From Gracilaria domingensis (Eukaryota > Rhodophyta > Florideophyceae > Gracilariales > Gracilariaceae): a stretch of DNA of 64,000 bases. The DNA lies in NCBI GenBank assembly GCA_022539475.1, contig VCMS01000002.1:88672-152671 (forward strand). Direction: 5' to 3'. The translations under genes were made by a program, and so were the position numbers. The notes under the pieces were generated by a model, which was not told the DNA's origin, ran no database searches, and was given only the letters and a program-made list of their open reading frames with translations. Of this stretch, positions 39,386 through 50,302 are shown one piece after another (the first letter of the stretch is position 1; each line of letters opens with the position of its first letter).

Positions 39386-40750
39386 TGACCTTCTCCGGGG
39401 ACAAGGACACCACCGTAACCTTCGAATTTCAGGTCACTAAATCTCCCTAACTTTGCAGCGGCGTCCGGCATCAACATCTCATCCCTCACATGGAACACCC
39501 TCTTAGACGATCCCAATGCGAGTCGTCGGCAATGTAATCGCTACTACTAGCGACCACCTTTGTTCAGACGGCGTCAAACCGTTGACGTCATACCTACTGG
39601 GCTGGTGGCGGAACTCTAAAGGAACGCCACATGGGTCACTGAAGAATCGTGACGCTGTGTCCAGACAGCCTTTCGGTCGGCTAATGTTTCACCTGAACGG
39701 AGTTCAGAGGAGTTTCTACGAGCGGAACATGCAAGGTTCCACAGCATGGATACCACTTAGGATTCAACTCACAGGGGGACAGTACTTGCTGAGATTTAAG
39801 TCTCAGGACGTCAGGAGCTATACGTCAGTTGTCGCAGAGATCGATCGAGGATGCGAATGTTGCCAGGAAGTGTGTGTGGTCGCGAAGGAGGCAGAGTCGA
39901 GACCATTGATCCACCTCAGCAGCATCGGATCAAACGGACCTCTTCGGACTCTACAGACTCACAGGACTCGTCCCAGTCTCCCGATTCATGATTCGGAGCC
40001 GTTCTGGCCCCTACCAGTGGCCAATGGTTTTCGGTCCAAGCGAGCAGCAGTGGACGAGTTCGCGTCGATACGAACAGGACTGTGGGTGTCTTTGTGCCGT
40101 GCAGTGGCATGGTAAGGCAATGCACCAGTGGTGGTGCGAATCCAGAAACTGAAGGGCGCTGTTTCCAGGTCGTTTGTGCGCTTGAGCATGATTAACGTGC
40201 AAATGCGAAACTTACAGATTGGACATCGCGTGCGAGTACGGCAAAAGCATGTTCGATGTGTTTCTCTCTCATCGCATGGAAGGGAACACGTTTGCACGAT
40301 TTTGTCAGGATTGAAACGGAACATGCGCTTGTTCTCACTATATCTGAAGACATTACGTGTATGTGGATGGTCGTATGTGTGCTGCAGGCTCTGTTCGGTG
40401 GAGATAGATTACAACGGCGGATGGGTTGGACAAAAGTGTCAAGTATTCAACACGTCAAGGAACGAGGGTTATACGCGCCGATACACGTCATGGAGATATT
40501 GCTGTAGGTGGAATTCGAGTATCAACATATACAAACCGCTGTGCATCCTCGACTCGCGCATAAATGTTTTGCTTGCGCCGGTGAGATTTCTTTATCGGTT
40601 AGGCGTTCGTGGCTTTTGGACCGTGTAATCGATACAGGAATTCGAGATGTGTACCGATTTCTACCACGTGGTCCGCTGAGATTTGAGAAGGATGAGATGG
40701 TTGTTATCCACGAGATGCTTTTTTTCGATAGAGCTGAACTTCTTGCTTAA
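39386..40750 (+). pseudogene. Decayed unidentified protein gene, several frames
   Basis: Protein-like sequence runs through this region but moves between frames. Examples are LTFSGDKDTTVTFEF (near 39388), a 199-codon frame 39516-40115, and then a frame running from about 39890 to 40750 that is broken by TGA (39989), TAA (40190) and TAG (40505). A segment in yet another frame, DIACEYGKSMFDVFLSHR (near 40222), sits inside it. The patchwork suggests an old gene with several frameshifts and stops. A GTAAGG at 40112 could be a splice donor, but pairing it with the ACAG at 40217 creates a TGA. The family is unknown. Confidence 0.4.
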
Positions 40751-41329
40751 AATGGTATCGATGGGCCATGTGTAGGGTATATGCGTGTTGATATGCTTAT
40801 TTTAATTTCTTTGTGTTTGTAAAAGGCTGCTATTGATAAGCGGCTTTAAAATACGCCATCTCGAGAGCATTGAAGGGCTCGCAGGAATGAATAATGGCCA
40901 TGCTACCACCGTTGTGATTGGTTTGCGCGCGAGGTAACAAGACTGCACATTGGTAACATATTTTCCAGACGCCTACATTGTCAGAAAGACTTGCAAAACG
41001 TGGCCTGAAAAAATGCTAGCCTACCTAGAGTGAGAGGACGTTTGAGAGAGAGAGAGAAAGGAGATAGCACGGAATGTTGATGTAGTCCTGCACGTCAGAA
41101 GAATTGCGGTTGTGTCTGTCGTCCGCTTCAAGTAACGTGCTGCAACTGTCTGCATGCTTTGGAGCGCAGAACGAGACTTTTGGTCCATGAACTGGAATAA
41201 GATAGAGATGTAGAAGTGCTTCTTACTTTGAAAATGACATCTTATGAATGACGCTGGGATTATCAACCTTCATCACATCGATCATCGTGATGCGCCAGTT
41301 CACAAGACGCCGGACGCAAGGCGGCAGGT

Positions 41330-41459
41330 GTCAAGTGGTACAGGCTCCCGAACAACGTGACCAATATTTGGTCACCAAGATGACCTGGAACGTGACCGAA
41401 AGTACCTTGACGGTCAAGGTACAGTACTTTCGGTCACGTTCAAGGCTTGACCACTTGAC
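41330..41459. repeat. Nested inverted repeats, cloverleaf-like
   Basis: An outer 10-bp stem (GTCAAGTGGT 41330-41339 with ACCACTTGAC 41450-41459) encloses two arms. Arm 1 is a perfect 8-bp stem with a 3-base loop, 41357-41375 (GTGACCAA / TTGGTCAC). Arm 2 is a perfect 17-bp stem, 41388-41404 with 41425-41441, which holds an inner stem ACCTTGAC / GTCAAGGT (41404-41411 / 41413-41420). The motif GTGACC recurs in each arm. Confidence 0.8.
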
Positions 41460-41483
41460 GTGATGTCACTATACGCGCAAAGA

Positions 41484-41500
41484 GGTGCGCATTGCGCACC
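41484..41500. repeat. Short perfect hairpin
   Basis: GGTGCGCA and TGCGCACC flank a single T, giving an 8-bp perfect palindrome 25 bases after the nested repeat. It may be part of the same element. Confidence 0.6.
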
Positions 41501-42060
41501 ACACTGCGCACCCATGCGACGTGTTCCACGGTCTTCTTCTTCTTTTTGTTCCACGGTCAGCGTTCCTTCCCTGACAATCTTCATGAAATCGTCATAAACA
41601 CTCCTGACTCGTATCGTATCATGAAGTTCATATGTTTGTTCTCGACGACTTTTGGTAAGGATTATGGATACCCCTGGCATACAGTTTTCCACATTATGAT
41701 AAGGAGTTCAAAGTATGAGCACTTGACCTCAAACTCAATGAAGCAGAGCGCTACTACCCCTCCCTTCCTAACCCCCTCCTTCCTCTCTTTTTCTTTTCGT
41801 AACGACAAGGATAGCGCAGCAGGGCATGTAATAAGATTGCCTTCGTTTCGTTTTTGGAATTCTTACTGATTTGTTTCCAAGACCATAAAACTAATGTTAC
41901 GAACGGACTCACCCAACTTTAGTCTTGCAAAGGTCCCCAGGAGTGGAATCTCCTAAGCGGGAAGCAATAGCAAAGGGCATGTATCTTGATAGGCCTGTCT
42001 TGCTTACAAGAATCATTCTGAGCCAACAAGTACCGTGTAATAGCAATCTACTCAAGCCAA

Positions 42061-42095
42061 AACGTCCTTGTGCACCTCATGTGCACAAGGATGTT
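42061..42095. repeat. Stem-loop, 11-bp perfect stem extended to 15
   Basis: TCCTTGTGCAC and GTGCACAAGGA flank a 5-base CTCAT loop (42065-42091). Four further pairs (AACG with TGTT, one G-U) extend the stem to about 15 bp. No poly-T follows, so a simple terminator is not implied. Confidence 0.6.
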
Positions 42096-43248
42096 CAACA
42101 CTTAGTGCGCACACAAACGGATCCCGTAGAGAACTTCTCACAGTAAGCGAAAGAAAAGACAAAACAATGATAGACATGATTACGCAGTGGCCGTCAAAGT
42201 TTTTGGCTTTTTTCTTCTAAGAGAGCGCTACATCTAGAACGGTGAGCCGTCCCACTGCTTCGAAATAAGGAGTAGCGGACCATACTCAAGAAGAAGAAGA
42301 ACTTTCTGCAGGTCTTACTGCGATCTAGAATCAATAGTAGATGTCAGAATTGTAAAAGAAGATGCTTGTCCGGGATGTAGGCGGCGCTATCATAAAGCAG
42401 TTGTGAAATGAAGCCGGCTTGTTAGCACTAGATAAAACGTGAAACTAAACCTTCGCTGGTATTTATAATCTGCACAAGAGTTCTGCAATGAGCACGAAAG
42501 AAACGACAATTTGTTCAGAGTTGGCCGTAGGTCGGTGGTGGCCTAGTTTAAATAGACCGAACGCAATGTATTCTTTGCATGTACCCTTGTAGTGCAGTTT
42601 GACTCTTTCCAGGTTGTTCGAAATCTTTTATTCGCCTAGTAGTGCCATTTCAAGATGGTTTTGTGACAAAACTTTCGTCTCTTGCTACTATTCCCAGGGC
42701 TTGTTTTTGGCTCTTCGGCTCATGCTCTTTCCCCAGGTTGCTGCGACCCTTTATGGTTTTCACGAATTCGACTTTTACAAACAAATTTCATCAGCAGGTA
42801 TGAAGATTGGCTGTCGAGTGCTGAACTTGTGGAAATCGAGCGGAAGGGGCTCAGTTTCGAGAGTATCCATGAAGGTAGAACCTTTGAAACTTGTTGATTC
42901 ACGTGCTCCTCTACGCATATGCAGAGATGAGCGAGTGTATCGTACTCAATATATAGCAAAGCAGCCGGAACCACCGTAGTACTTGGGCCACCCAGAACCC
43001 CCTTTTGACAGACTAAGGACAAGACTTTTCAAGTTCCGTGTTCGCAATGAAAACTTTCTACTACATAATAGTTTTCTGAGAATACCTTAATTGCAGGGCA
43101 CTAAACTAACCAACAAGGATTGAAGATTATCAGATACCTTTCCTCCTCTTCCAGTAGAGCTACCGGGATGCAAATATTCGTTTTCGCCAGCCTAGGCGCT
43201 CCTCGTACACTTTGTCATTCGATCCAGATCTCCGACAAGAAACTGCGC

Positions 43249-44827
43249 TCATACACTTCTCTCCCCACGTAGAAAGGCATATATAGTATTCTTTGTTCCT
43301 CTATCCCACAACTTTCGAAGCCAATGCTTGAAGGCAGTGGAAAAGGGAGTGGACTCGGCTAGATCACCGTATATGGGCTTTTGAAGCAGCCATTGCATTG
43401 GGTCCTCCCTTGCAGCCCTGGCGGCGAGTGTAAGAGAATCCCAACAGGGATCGTTTGGTTGAATATGCTTGCCGGATTCGTCCATTCCGTAGCAGTACCT
43501 CACCATAAAGCAGAACTAGTGCAAGCCCCTCACGCTTGACCATTTGCAGACGATCTGAGAGAGTGGAAGAATAAACTGGGGTTGCCTATGTGAGCCGTCG
43601 AGGCAAAACGTCTCACAGATCCCAATCTTTGGGTTCGAAAACGAATGCTGATCACAGAAAAATTAAGTCAATAAATCGATTTTTTTTTTTTTTTTTTTTT
43701 TTCTTCGTTAGCATGTTGCATGCTCGTTCAATATCGAAGCTTCATTGTCTCGTACTTGAGAAATCTGGACAAATGACACTCCAACATCTTCAAAGCGTGG
43801 TCTACCGGCGCAAAACTTGTCCTCTATAACCCATTGACCAAAATCTTCACAGAAGACAGGACTTCATCGACGATTCCCTTATGAAAGAACGCTCTCTGTC
43901 ACCAGTCGCCGGGGTTATGCGGTCTATCATGCTGTTCGGGAAAGACACGTTCTCCTTTATCCATTCAGAGAAATCTGGATCCGAAAGTGAAGCAAGAGAG
44001 CAAACGGCGTTCATAGCCACGGCGCCATTGTGAGGAATGTTATCGCATGAAACAACTGTAAAAGGGGGAATGGCTTTTTGTCGTCTCTCTTTCAAAGCTG
44101 CCACGATGAGTCCAAAGACGGTTCTCGGAGGGCCTTTTCCAGCGGCATCTTGCTGAACTTCAGGATGATTACTATCGAAATCGCGCGTATCAGTCAAAAA
44201 GTATCCTCCTTCGGTAACAGTCAAGGATACAATGCGAATGTCCGGTTGAACAAGCCTTTCAAGAATAGCCTGGTACTTAGCGGGCTCGACGTACTCTACC
44301 ATGCAGCCAATGACGGTAGCCGTCTCAGACGTAGCAGACTGTTCCACAACGGTGGAAAGAAAGTCCTGATTCCGAAGTTTCTCGTATTGCGGCATTTCGG
44401 CCGGACGTATTCCAGCGCCAACGACGGCCCAGTCCAGATCACTGCCTTTCTGAAAAAGCTGATGGAGAAACATTCCTTGGTGCGCACGATGGAAGTTTCC
44501 GACGCCAAAGTGAAGTATGCCCGGTGATATGTCGCTTCGAGCATATTGGGGAATATTGAGTGACTTTGGAAGTTGGGCTGATTCTAAAGCTTGCAGAGAG
44601 AGTCGAACAGGAGCTGTTGGGGCCGAAGATACTGTGTTCGGAGTAGTGCATAGCTTGCGCGGAGAAGACACAGGAATATGTCCTGGAGAAGTATGACTAC
44701 AAGTCAACGGGAGACGCCGCAGAGCGGTGGTGCCATGTGAGCATGATTTGATGGCATGTTTGTGGCTCATATCCTTTAAAGAGCGAAGCACATGTTTGCC
44801 GGTATGTCTGGTGAGTTGCTGGATCAT
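43249..44827 (-). pseudogene. Mannitol/polyol 2-dehydrogenase pseudogene
   Basis: The intact 5' part (44827-43847, 326 codons) encodes an N-terminal extension and then the NAD-binding domain of long-chain polyol dehydrogenases: HFGVGNFHRAHQGMFLHQL, TEGGYFLT, SCDNIPHNG and NSMIDRITPAT. These enzymes interconvert fructose and mannitol. After about codon 310 the conserved sequence continues but in changing frames: GIVDE in a second frame, CEDFGQWVIEDKFCAGRP in a third (about 43860-43800), then YETMKLR in another. A run of 23 A (minus strand; T at 43680-43702) follows. The C-terminal helical part reappears at 43506-43249 (RYCYGMDESGKHIQPNDP...), again out of frame with its upstream flank. Roughly 130 residues of the middle are missing. 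At least three frameshifts plus a deletion make it non-functional. Confidence 0.85.
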
Positions 44828-45361
44828 TTTGAGCTCGGATGTTGGGCACGCTGAACATCATCAAGCAAAGCAATACGGCCAAAACGTCAGCGCTGCTCTA
44901 GACCTTAAACAAGGCAAGCGTCAACAGCGCTGACTGCAACACGGGTGGTTTCATGATCATCGTGATGCGGGTGGTGCGGAGGTGGGGGCAAGATGCAACT
45001 TACTGTATCTTGCCGCCCAGATAGATATTAATTGAAAGGTTAGATTTCGGCAATCTAATGGAACGGCGAACGCAGCGAGATTGTGGCGATGCCCTTTTTG
45101 GCATGATCAAGATGCGACGTGCGACAACAGACGCACCGCATGAGTTTTGGCGGGAGCGCGCAATCGAAACTCGAATCACCTCGCGTCGAGAATCGAGGTC
45201 CAGCACGCCTGGAACCCTTTCATCGCCGTCTCGTAACTCATCCAAAAAGCTCGCCTCCGTGCGTGCGAAGGTTGCACGACTTGATCTGCCCAAAGAGACC
45301 TCTTCCTTCCCCGCCTCGCTCCCGCTGCTTTCCAAGCTCCCAGGTAGATTCGACTCACACA
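44828..45361. promoter_or_regulatory. Divergent spacer, MDH pseudogene / tandem-domain gene
   Basis: This 534-base region lies between divergent genes. The frame of the plus-strand gene is open back to 45119, but the segment is Arg/Ser/Pro-rich and is treated as 5' UTR. No TATA box is seen. Confidence 0.4.
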
Positions 45362-47089
45362 ATGTCGACAAGCAATGCACCCCAGTTAGAACCACCGTTT
45401 ACCTTCAACTATAGCATCGATAATGAAATGCTTAGTGTTGTGCTAACGAAAGAAGTCTACCTCATTCCCTTTCAGAAGGCCCGTGGAGCCTTCGACGGGA
45501 TTCGTCGGCGCATGATCCAAACCAACTCGTTTCGCACCGTTCCATTTCCTCGTCATGATCCGGCTGCCAGTAGTAGTGCGCCTACCACCTTGCAGTTGCT
45601 GAAGCATTACCAATACCTCATCGTTAACCATCCGAGTCGTGAAGTGCCCCCCGCTCAAGAGCCCTTTCCTCAAGCGCAGTTCCGAAAGCGCTCTCGACTT
45701 CTGGACCAGATCTTCTCGAAGATCATTGGGACTGTATACGTTCGCGGCGTTGGCAGACCGCCTCGGAAGTATAATTTCGACGGTCGTTTGGATCTCATGC
45801 TGCTTGAGCAGGTACTGCAACGTAAGGCACATCTCCGCCCTCGCTCCCAACTTAATCCCACCTTTTCCAGTATCCGCCAAGGCATTATCGTTAACTATGG
45901 CTTCACATCGGGTCATACAGTGCCCGCGCCTACCAATGTCGTTGAAGGAGCTCCCACCGCATCGCAACTCATAGTTCGCTATCAGTACCTCATTTTGTCT
46001 CACGTCAGCTCAAGTTCAAACGAAGAGTCCGGCCAGCCCCACACCTCTGAAGCCGCCCGCAAACGCAGTCACCTTCTGGATATCATTGTGCGCGATATCG
46101 TTACACAAGCTCTTTCGGGTGCTGAGATCCTTAGAAAATCCCGTCGATCTTCACTCGAAGCCTTTGACAATGACGGAGAACTTTCTGCTCCGCGGCCGAA
46201 GAGAAGGAAGTCATATCCAAGCGTCGGAATTCCCATTGCAGAACGTAGCCCTCGAGCAAAAAGAACTCCTGGCGCTGACCCCTTCGAGTCTCAACCTACT
46301 CGTGCAAGAGAATTGAATGAGGAGGTACAAAACGCAATTACGGAAATCGAGAAAGAAAAGGAACCCCGAACACTTCCTCAGGCTGAACCCGAAGATGAGG
46401 TTATGTGGCGTAGAAGGATGGAAGAAAGGCGAATTGCTCTCGACGAAGATAGGCAGAAAAAGAGTTGGAAGCTTGCTGCCCTGCAGGAGCAGCGAATGAA
46501 GATCGAACAGCAGCGCATGAAGCTTCAGGAGAAGACCTTTGAGATGATGCAAGAAGAACATAAGGTATTTATCGGAACGCTCTCTGGTCTTGCTACTACA
46601 TTTTCTAAAGTCGCAGAGAAACTGGGTTTTGCTGCTGCGAAGGCTGATTCCAACAACAAGGATCCAGTAGAATCAGATACGATGCCTCAAGGCTGTGACC
46701 CTGTTACGGTTATAGCCGATCTTGATGGAGAGGACCCAGTCACAATTGACGAGACACCCACGAATATAGCGCCAACTTCGAAAGAAGTTCCTCCAAAGAT
46801 AGAAAGGCAACAAGCGAGAAAAACGCTGGCTGTAAAGGCTAAGCAGTTTGCGATGTATGAGGGACCTAGGGAGGGTCAAACAGTAGTGGGAAGCAGCTTG
46901 GCTGCTGAAATTGAGTCATCGATGCAAAATGGATCTTCCGAGGGAGTCCCCGAAGAAAACAAACTGCCTGGAAGCAAAACTGTGGGTCGAGCTAAGGAGT
47001 TGATGAGAAACGCCGCCCCTAGGCAGCCCGCAGTCGGTAAGAAAGCAACTGCTAGGACAACTAGAGGTACTCACCTTAGTAATCAATGA
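45362..47089 (+). CDS. Tandem-domain, coiled-coil nuclear-type protein, unknown
   Basis: 575 residues from the ATG at 45362. Two copies of a roughly 105-residue helical domain lie in tandem (about 18-122 and 138-246). They share TTLQLLKHYQYLIVNH / TASQLIVRYQYLILSH and FRKRSRLLDQIFSKI / ARKRSHLLDIIVRDI, but only low overall identity. The pattern recalls Myb/SANT-like DNA-binding domains of plants and algae, without the canonical tryptophans. A basic patch (RPKRRKSYP, near 280) is a possible nuclear signal. A highly charged coiled coil spans about 365-420, and the C-terminus is disordered. It may be a transcription or chromatin factor, possibly derived from a transposase; this is inference. Confidence 0.65.
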   Translation: MSTSNAPQLEPPFTFNYSIDNEMLSVVLTKEVYLIPFQKARGAFDGIRRRMIQTNSFRTVPFPRHDPAASSSAPTTLQLLKHYQYLIVNHPSREVPPAQEPFPQAQFRKRSRLLDQIFSKIIGTVYVRGVGRPPRKYNFDGRLDLMLLEQVLQRKAHLRPRSQLNPTFSSIRQGIIVNYGFTSGHTVPAPTNVVEGAPTASQLIVRYQYLILSHVSSSSNEESGQPHTSEAARKRSHLLDIIVRDIVTQALSGAEILRKSRRSSLEAFDNDGELSAPRPKRRKSYPSVGIPIAERSPRAKRTPGADPFESQPTRARELNEEVQNAITEIEKEKEPRTLPQAEPEDEVMWRRRMEERRIALDEDRQKKSWKLAALQEQRMKIEQQRMKLQEKTFEMMQEEHKVFIGTLSGLATTFSKVAEKLGFAAAKADSNNKDPVESDTMPQGCDPVTVIADLDGEDPVTIDETPTNIAPTSKEVPPKIERQQARKTLAVKAKQFAMYEGPREGQTVVGSSLAAEIESSMQNGSSEGVPEENKLPGSKTVGRAKELMRNAAPRQPAVGKKATARTTRGTHLSNQ

Positions 47090-48207
47090 GCAGTTTGGAG
47101 CATAGCAAAGAATCCTCAGCTATGAAATGCTACGCTATCGTTTTGAGGTATGGACCTGTTCCGGTTTGTTTACCTCCGTCGTGGTTTTGATTTTTGCTAG
47201 AGAACTTTGTGTTCCGCTTGGAATAGAACTTTAGCACTCAGAAGGCTGTCTCGTAGAATTTGGCGTAGTATTGTACAAGGGCACATGCATATCCACATTA
47301 AGGCGTTCTGTTGAGACCAGGTTCACATACAAAGGTAGCACCACGGACACTATCCATGATCTATATCCAAAATTATTACTCCTCGCGTTATGTGAAGATG
47401 ACGATGAAGCGTCAAGCAGTGGCTGTGTTTTCCAATTTGCAAGTGCTTTGAGCCGCAGCAGCGGCTGCTGCGGCGAAAACTTTCTCAAGAAGAGTGTTTC
47501 GGTTTGGGAGAGTGGGAAATGAGAATAGCTTGTTCACGGCCAAGAAAACGCCGGTCGGCGCGGCGCCTGCAAGCAGAGAGTGTTGCTAATGAGTCGTTCT
47601 CTCTCTCTCTGTTTATGGGTGTAACAGCCTAATTCCGGCGTGCTACAGAACGTTTCTGTCGGCCTTCAAAGAAGCCACGGCCACCACGGGGATGGCGACC
47701 ACTAGAAATGTGCCCAAGCGTCTCAAATAGATCTCCTTTTCGTGCCTCAAGGCTACTTTGTGCATTCATGAATGTCACCACAAGGGTAGAGATAGGGCGA
47801 TTGAAACTTGTGCAGAGATTGTATTGGAGTTTATTATACATTTATGTCATGCGTTTGCGAGTGCTCCATGGCAAATGGCGAAACTCTCAAGGTGTTGCGG
47901 AGAGCGAATTAAGCTATCGTGGCGGCAACAAAAATGTCCTTGCGAAGGCATTTCCGCCTATGTATGCATCTGATAGACTCAACAGAATTTGTTGTCCGGA
48001 GGCGTTCATACTATCTACGTATACCACTCTCTATGTCTGTTCGAAACGGACATAATTACTATTCTGTCACACCGAGAAACACTCAGCGGTCCCTAGATAA
48101 ACAGGGCTTCTCTTTGAAATCATGTAATTCTATTACCGTACCTCGGAAGAATCGACCGCATGGTCCGATGATAGAAAGCGAGAGAATTGCACATGACAAA
48201 CACTGCT
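47090..48207. other. 1.1-kb region with short ORFs only
   Basis: This is a convergent spacer. A minus-strand frame with an ATG at 47841 (70 codons to 47629) and a minus-strand frame near 48030-47930 starting MNASGQQILLSLSDAY both read as protein-like and could be exons of a small gene, but no splice pair joins them convincingly. A plus-strand frame (47708-48055) overlaps them and is less convincing. Confidence 0.35.
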
Positions 48208-48972
48208 TTACTTTTTGAATCCAGTCATGGTGCCTGCAGATATGAGATGGGCAACTTTCGGAGCGGATATTCTTCGAACGGTACCAGTGGTGCGATCTGT
48301 TTCCTTTTGTATCTCCTGAGCGGCTTCCTCCGGTGAAAGCCCGTACACATGGGTCAGCCACATACTCATACCAATTGCTGCGCGGCCTTCTCCTCCTGAG
48401 CAGTGAATAACAATCGGTTCTTCCGCTTTGTGTGCAGCATCCAAGGCAGAGACTATGACATCCCTCGAATTTGAAACAAACACCGAAGTTCGATTGTATT
48501 TTCCTTCACCAAACGCGGTTGTCATCTCCTGGTCAATGTCGAATTTGTAATAGTCTTTTTCATCGTCTCCTAGAAGGCTCAAAACGCGCTTTACACCATT
48601 GGCTTTCATGAATCTGACCCAGGGCTCCAATTCTTCGAGGGAGACTTCCTTAGATGGAAATCCAGGTCGTGCGGATCCAAACGCCAACTCGTCGCGATCT
48701 GACACGCGAGAAAAATTGAAGCTGTTCTCAGACATTTCTCCTAGGCCAGATGCAGAAATGTGGTATTGCAAACAGAATGATTCGCAGTCGACAGGTTTTG
48801 GATCGAGAAAGTCACTTTGTGCTGGCTTTTTGAAGTACTGTTTGCTGACAACTACAGAGTTGAACAGTAACTTCGTCTTGGCTCCACAGAGTTGCCCTCG
48901 ACTATACGCACCTTCGTTGACCGATCTCGTATTGCCCAGAAATAAACAAAAAGTTGGAGCGAACGCAGCCAT
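48208..48972 (-). CDS. Dual-specificity-type phosphatase, probably plastid
   Basis: A 254-residue protein. The N-terminus (MAAFAPTFCL..., about 1-50) resembles a red-algal transit peptide with its early Phe, and shares MAAF with the LHC protein. Residues about 85-254 form a cysteine-phosphatase domain like those of cyanobacterial and plastid dual-specificity phosphatases (LAFGSARPGFPS, then the VKRVLSLL strand). The signature loop HCSGGEGRA gives nucleophile Cys191 and Arg197. The residue after Arg is Ala instead of the usual Ser/Thr, which in many PTPs helps release the phosphocysteine intermediate. The substrate is unknown. Confidence 0.78.
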   Translation of the reverse strand: MAAFAPTFCLFLGNTRSVNEGAYSRGQLCGAKTKLLFNSVVVSKQYFKKPAQSDFLDPKPVDCESFCLQYHISASGLGEMSENSFNFSRVSDRDELAFGSARPGFPSKEVSLEELEPWVRFMKANGVKRVLSLLGDDEKDYYKFDIDQEMTTAFGEGKYNRTSVFVSNSRDVIVSALDAAHKAEEPIVIHCSGGEGRAAIGMSMWLTHVYGLSPEEAAQEIQKETDRTTGTVRRISAPKVAHLISAGTMTGFKK

Positions 48973-50302
48973 AGTTTAGACCAAAAGGAAACCCCTGCAA
49001 TAATATTGCGCTCAATACAAATCGACAAGTGACTCCGCTCAGGGGCATTCGAAAGGAACTTCAATTCCACGGGGAATTCGCATGCCATCTCGACATGAGC
49101 CCCCGTAAACTGTTGCCCATGTGCAACCCTGTAGCTCCTGGGTCAGAACGATGGCCTAAGGAATCCGCAGCATGAATCTTTGGATTCTTTGCAAGCCACC
49201 ATTGGGCTGGACCCTCAAAATGATGGCGCCAAAACCCCGAAGAGATTACGGATACGAAAGAAAAGTTTCGATCAGCAACAGCTGTCCAATGGATGCAACT
49301 TGCATCTTCTCTCTCTCTCTCTCTCTCTCTTTTATGGGCACACTAACTTAACGAGAACAAAATGCAGAGCGATCGTCAAAGAAGCGCTCCCTCACCAGAA
49401 AGGCCAACACTCTTCATTTATCCGCCTCTCTCTCTCACATTAACGGAAACGGTGGAGCATCGGCCGTAAATAGAGTCATCATCATCATCATCATCATTCA
49501 TCCTCTCAAGCTCATTGGCGAGGGGCACTCCAGGACGAGATGCCCTGGTATAGGTTCCTCTATGGCAGGCTGAAGGGGGTTAATTGAAGATGCACAAATG
49601 AAAAAGAACAAGAAATGATCGAGCGATATGCTCAGGAAGACGAGAACACCTGAGGTTATTGTTTTTCTCGTACAAGAAGCTCCGTGAACATAACAGGGCT
49701 CCGGATTTGTTATGGAAAACGTTATTGGTGGCCGGGGGTCTGGATGGAGTGTTTTGCAATCCCCCGCGCGTTACAAAGAAGATATGTGCGCGCTTTTGTT
49801 GAATGAGAAGAAGCACCCACACTGTATCTTGTCGTCTCCAATTCTCATTAGAGTTTAGGTGAAACCATGGAGCAAAAAAACAATCTCCTTCTCACACGGA
49901 AGTGTTGTTTCTGTGGATATCTTAAACTACACAGCCCCCGAAATAGGATATGAACCGCTTTGGGTTAACACCATGACAGCCTTGTTTCTCGAAAGAGTAA
50001 GCTAATTATAATACATGTGAGCGATAGGGTTTGTTTGATTATTACAGGAACAAGGGGACGAATGCTTGTTTCACTACCAATCATGAGCTGCTCCTGTCTG
50101 TTTGCCGAACGGGGAAGAACGTACATCTTCATTATCCAGTACGTATAGCGAGGTAGTAGACGTTACGAATAATATGGCTTCGCCGTCTCTTGCATTTTGC
50201 TCGCAATAAGAGGTTCACGGTGTGGCAGTCTTCTAAACACTTCAGAATTCCGGTGTTAACCGCAGTTTGGAACTTATCTAGAGTTCCAGACCCGTAACTA
50301 GT
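48973..50302. other. 1.3-kb intergenic region
   Basis: The region holds the TC repeat at 49307-49330 and a TCA repeat at about 49477-49497. Short ORFs on both strands lack coding character. Promoters for the flanking divergent genes are expected. Confidence 0.45.
49307..49330. repeat. TC dinucleotide microsatellite
   Basis: About 12 perfect TC units, followed by TTTATGGGC. Confidence 0.9.

Larger units (their letters stand above)
40751..43248. other. 2.5-kb gene-poor region
   Basis: I find no convincing gene. The region contains the nested inverted repeat at 41330-41459, hairpins at 41484-41500 and 42061-42095, and AT-rich sequence. A frame around 42780-42897 (RYEDWLSSAELVEIE...) reads as protein-like for about 38 codons and could be a lone exon or relic. 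Confidence 0.45.

Noticed and set aside
45443-46003. 186-codon minus-strand ORF
   Set aside because: A shadow of the tandem-domain gene on the other strand; no motif.
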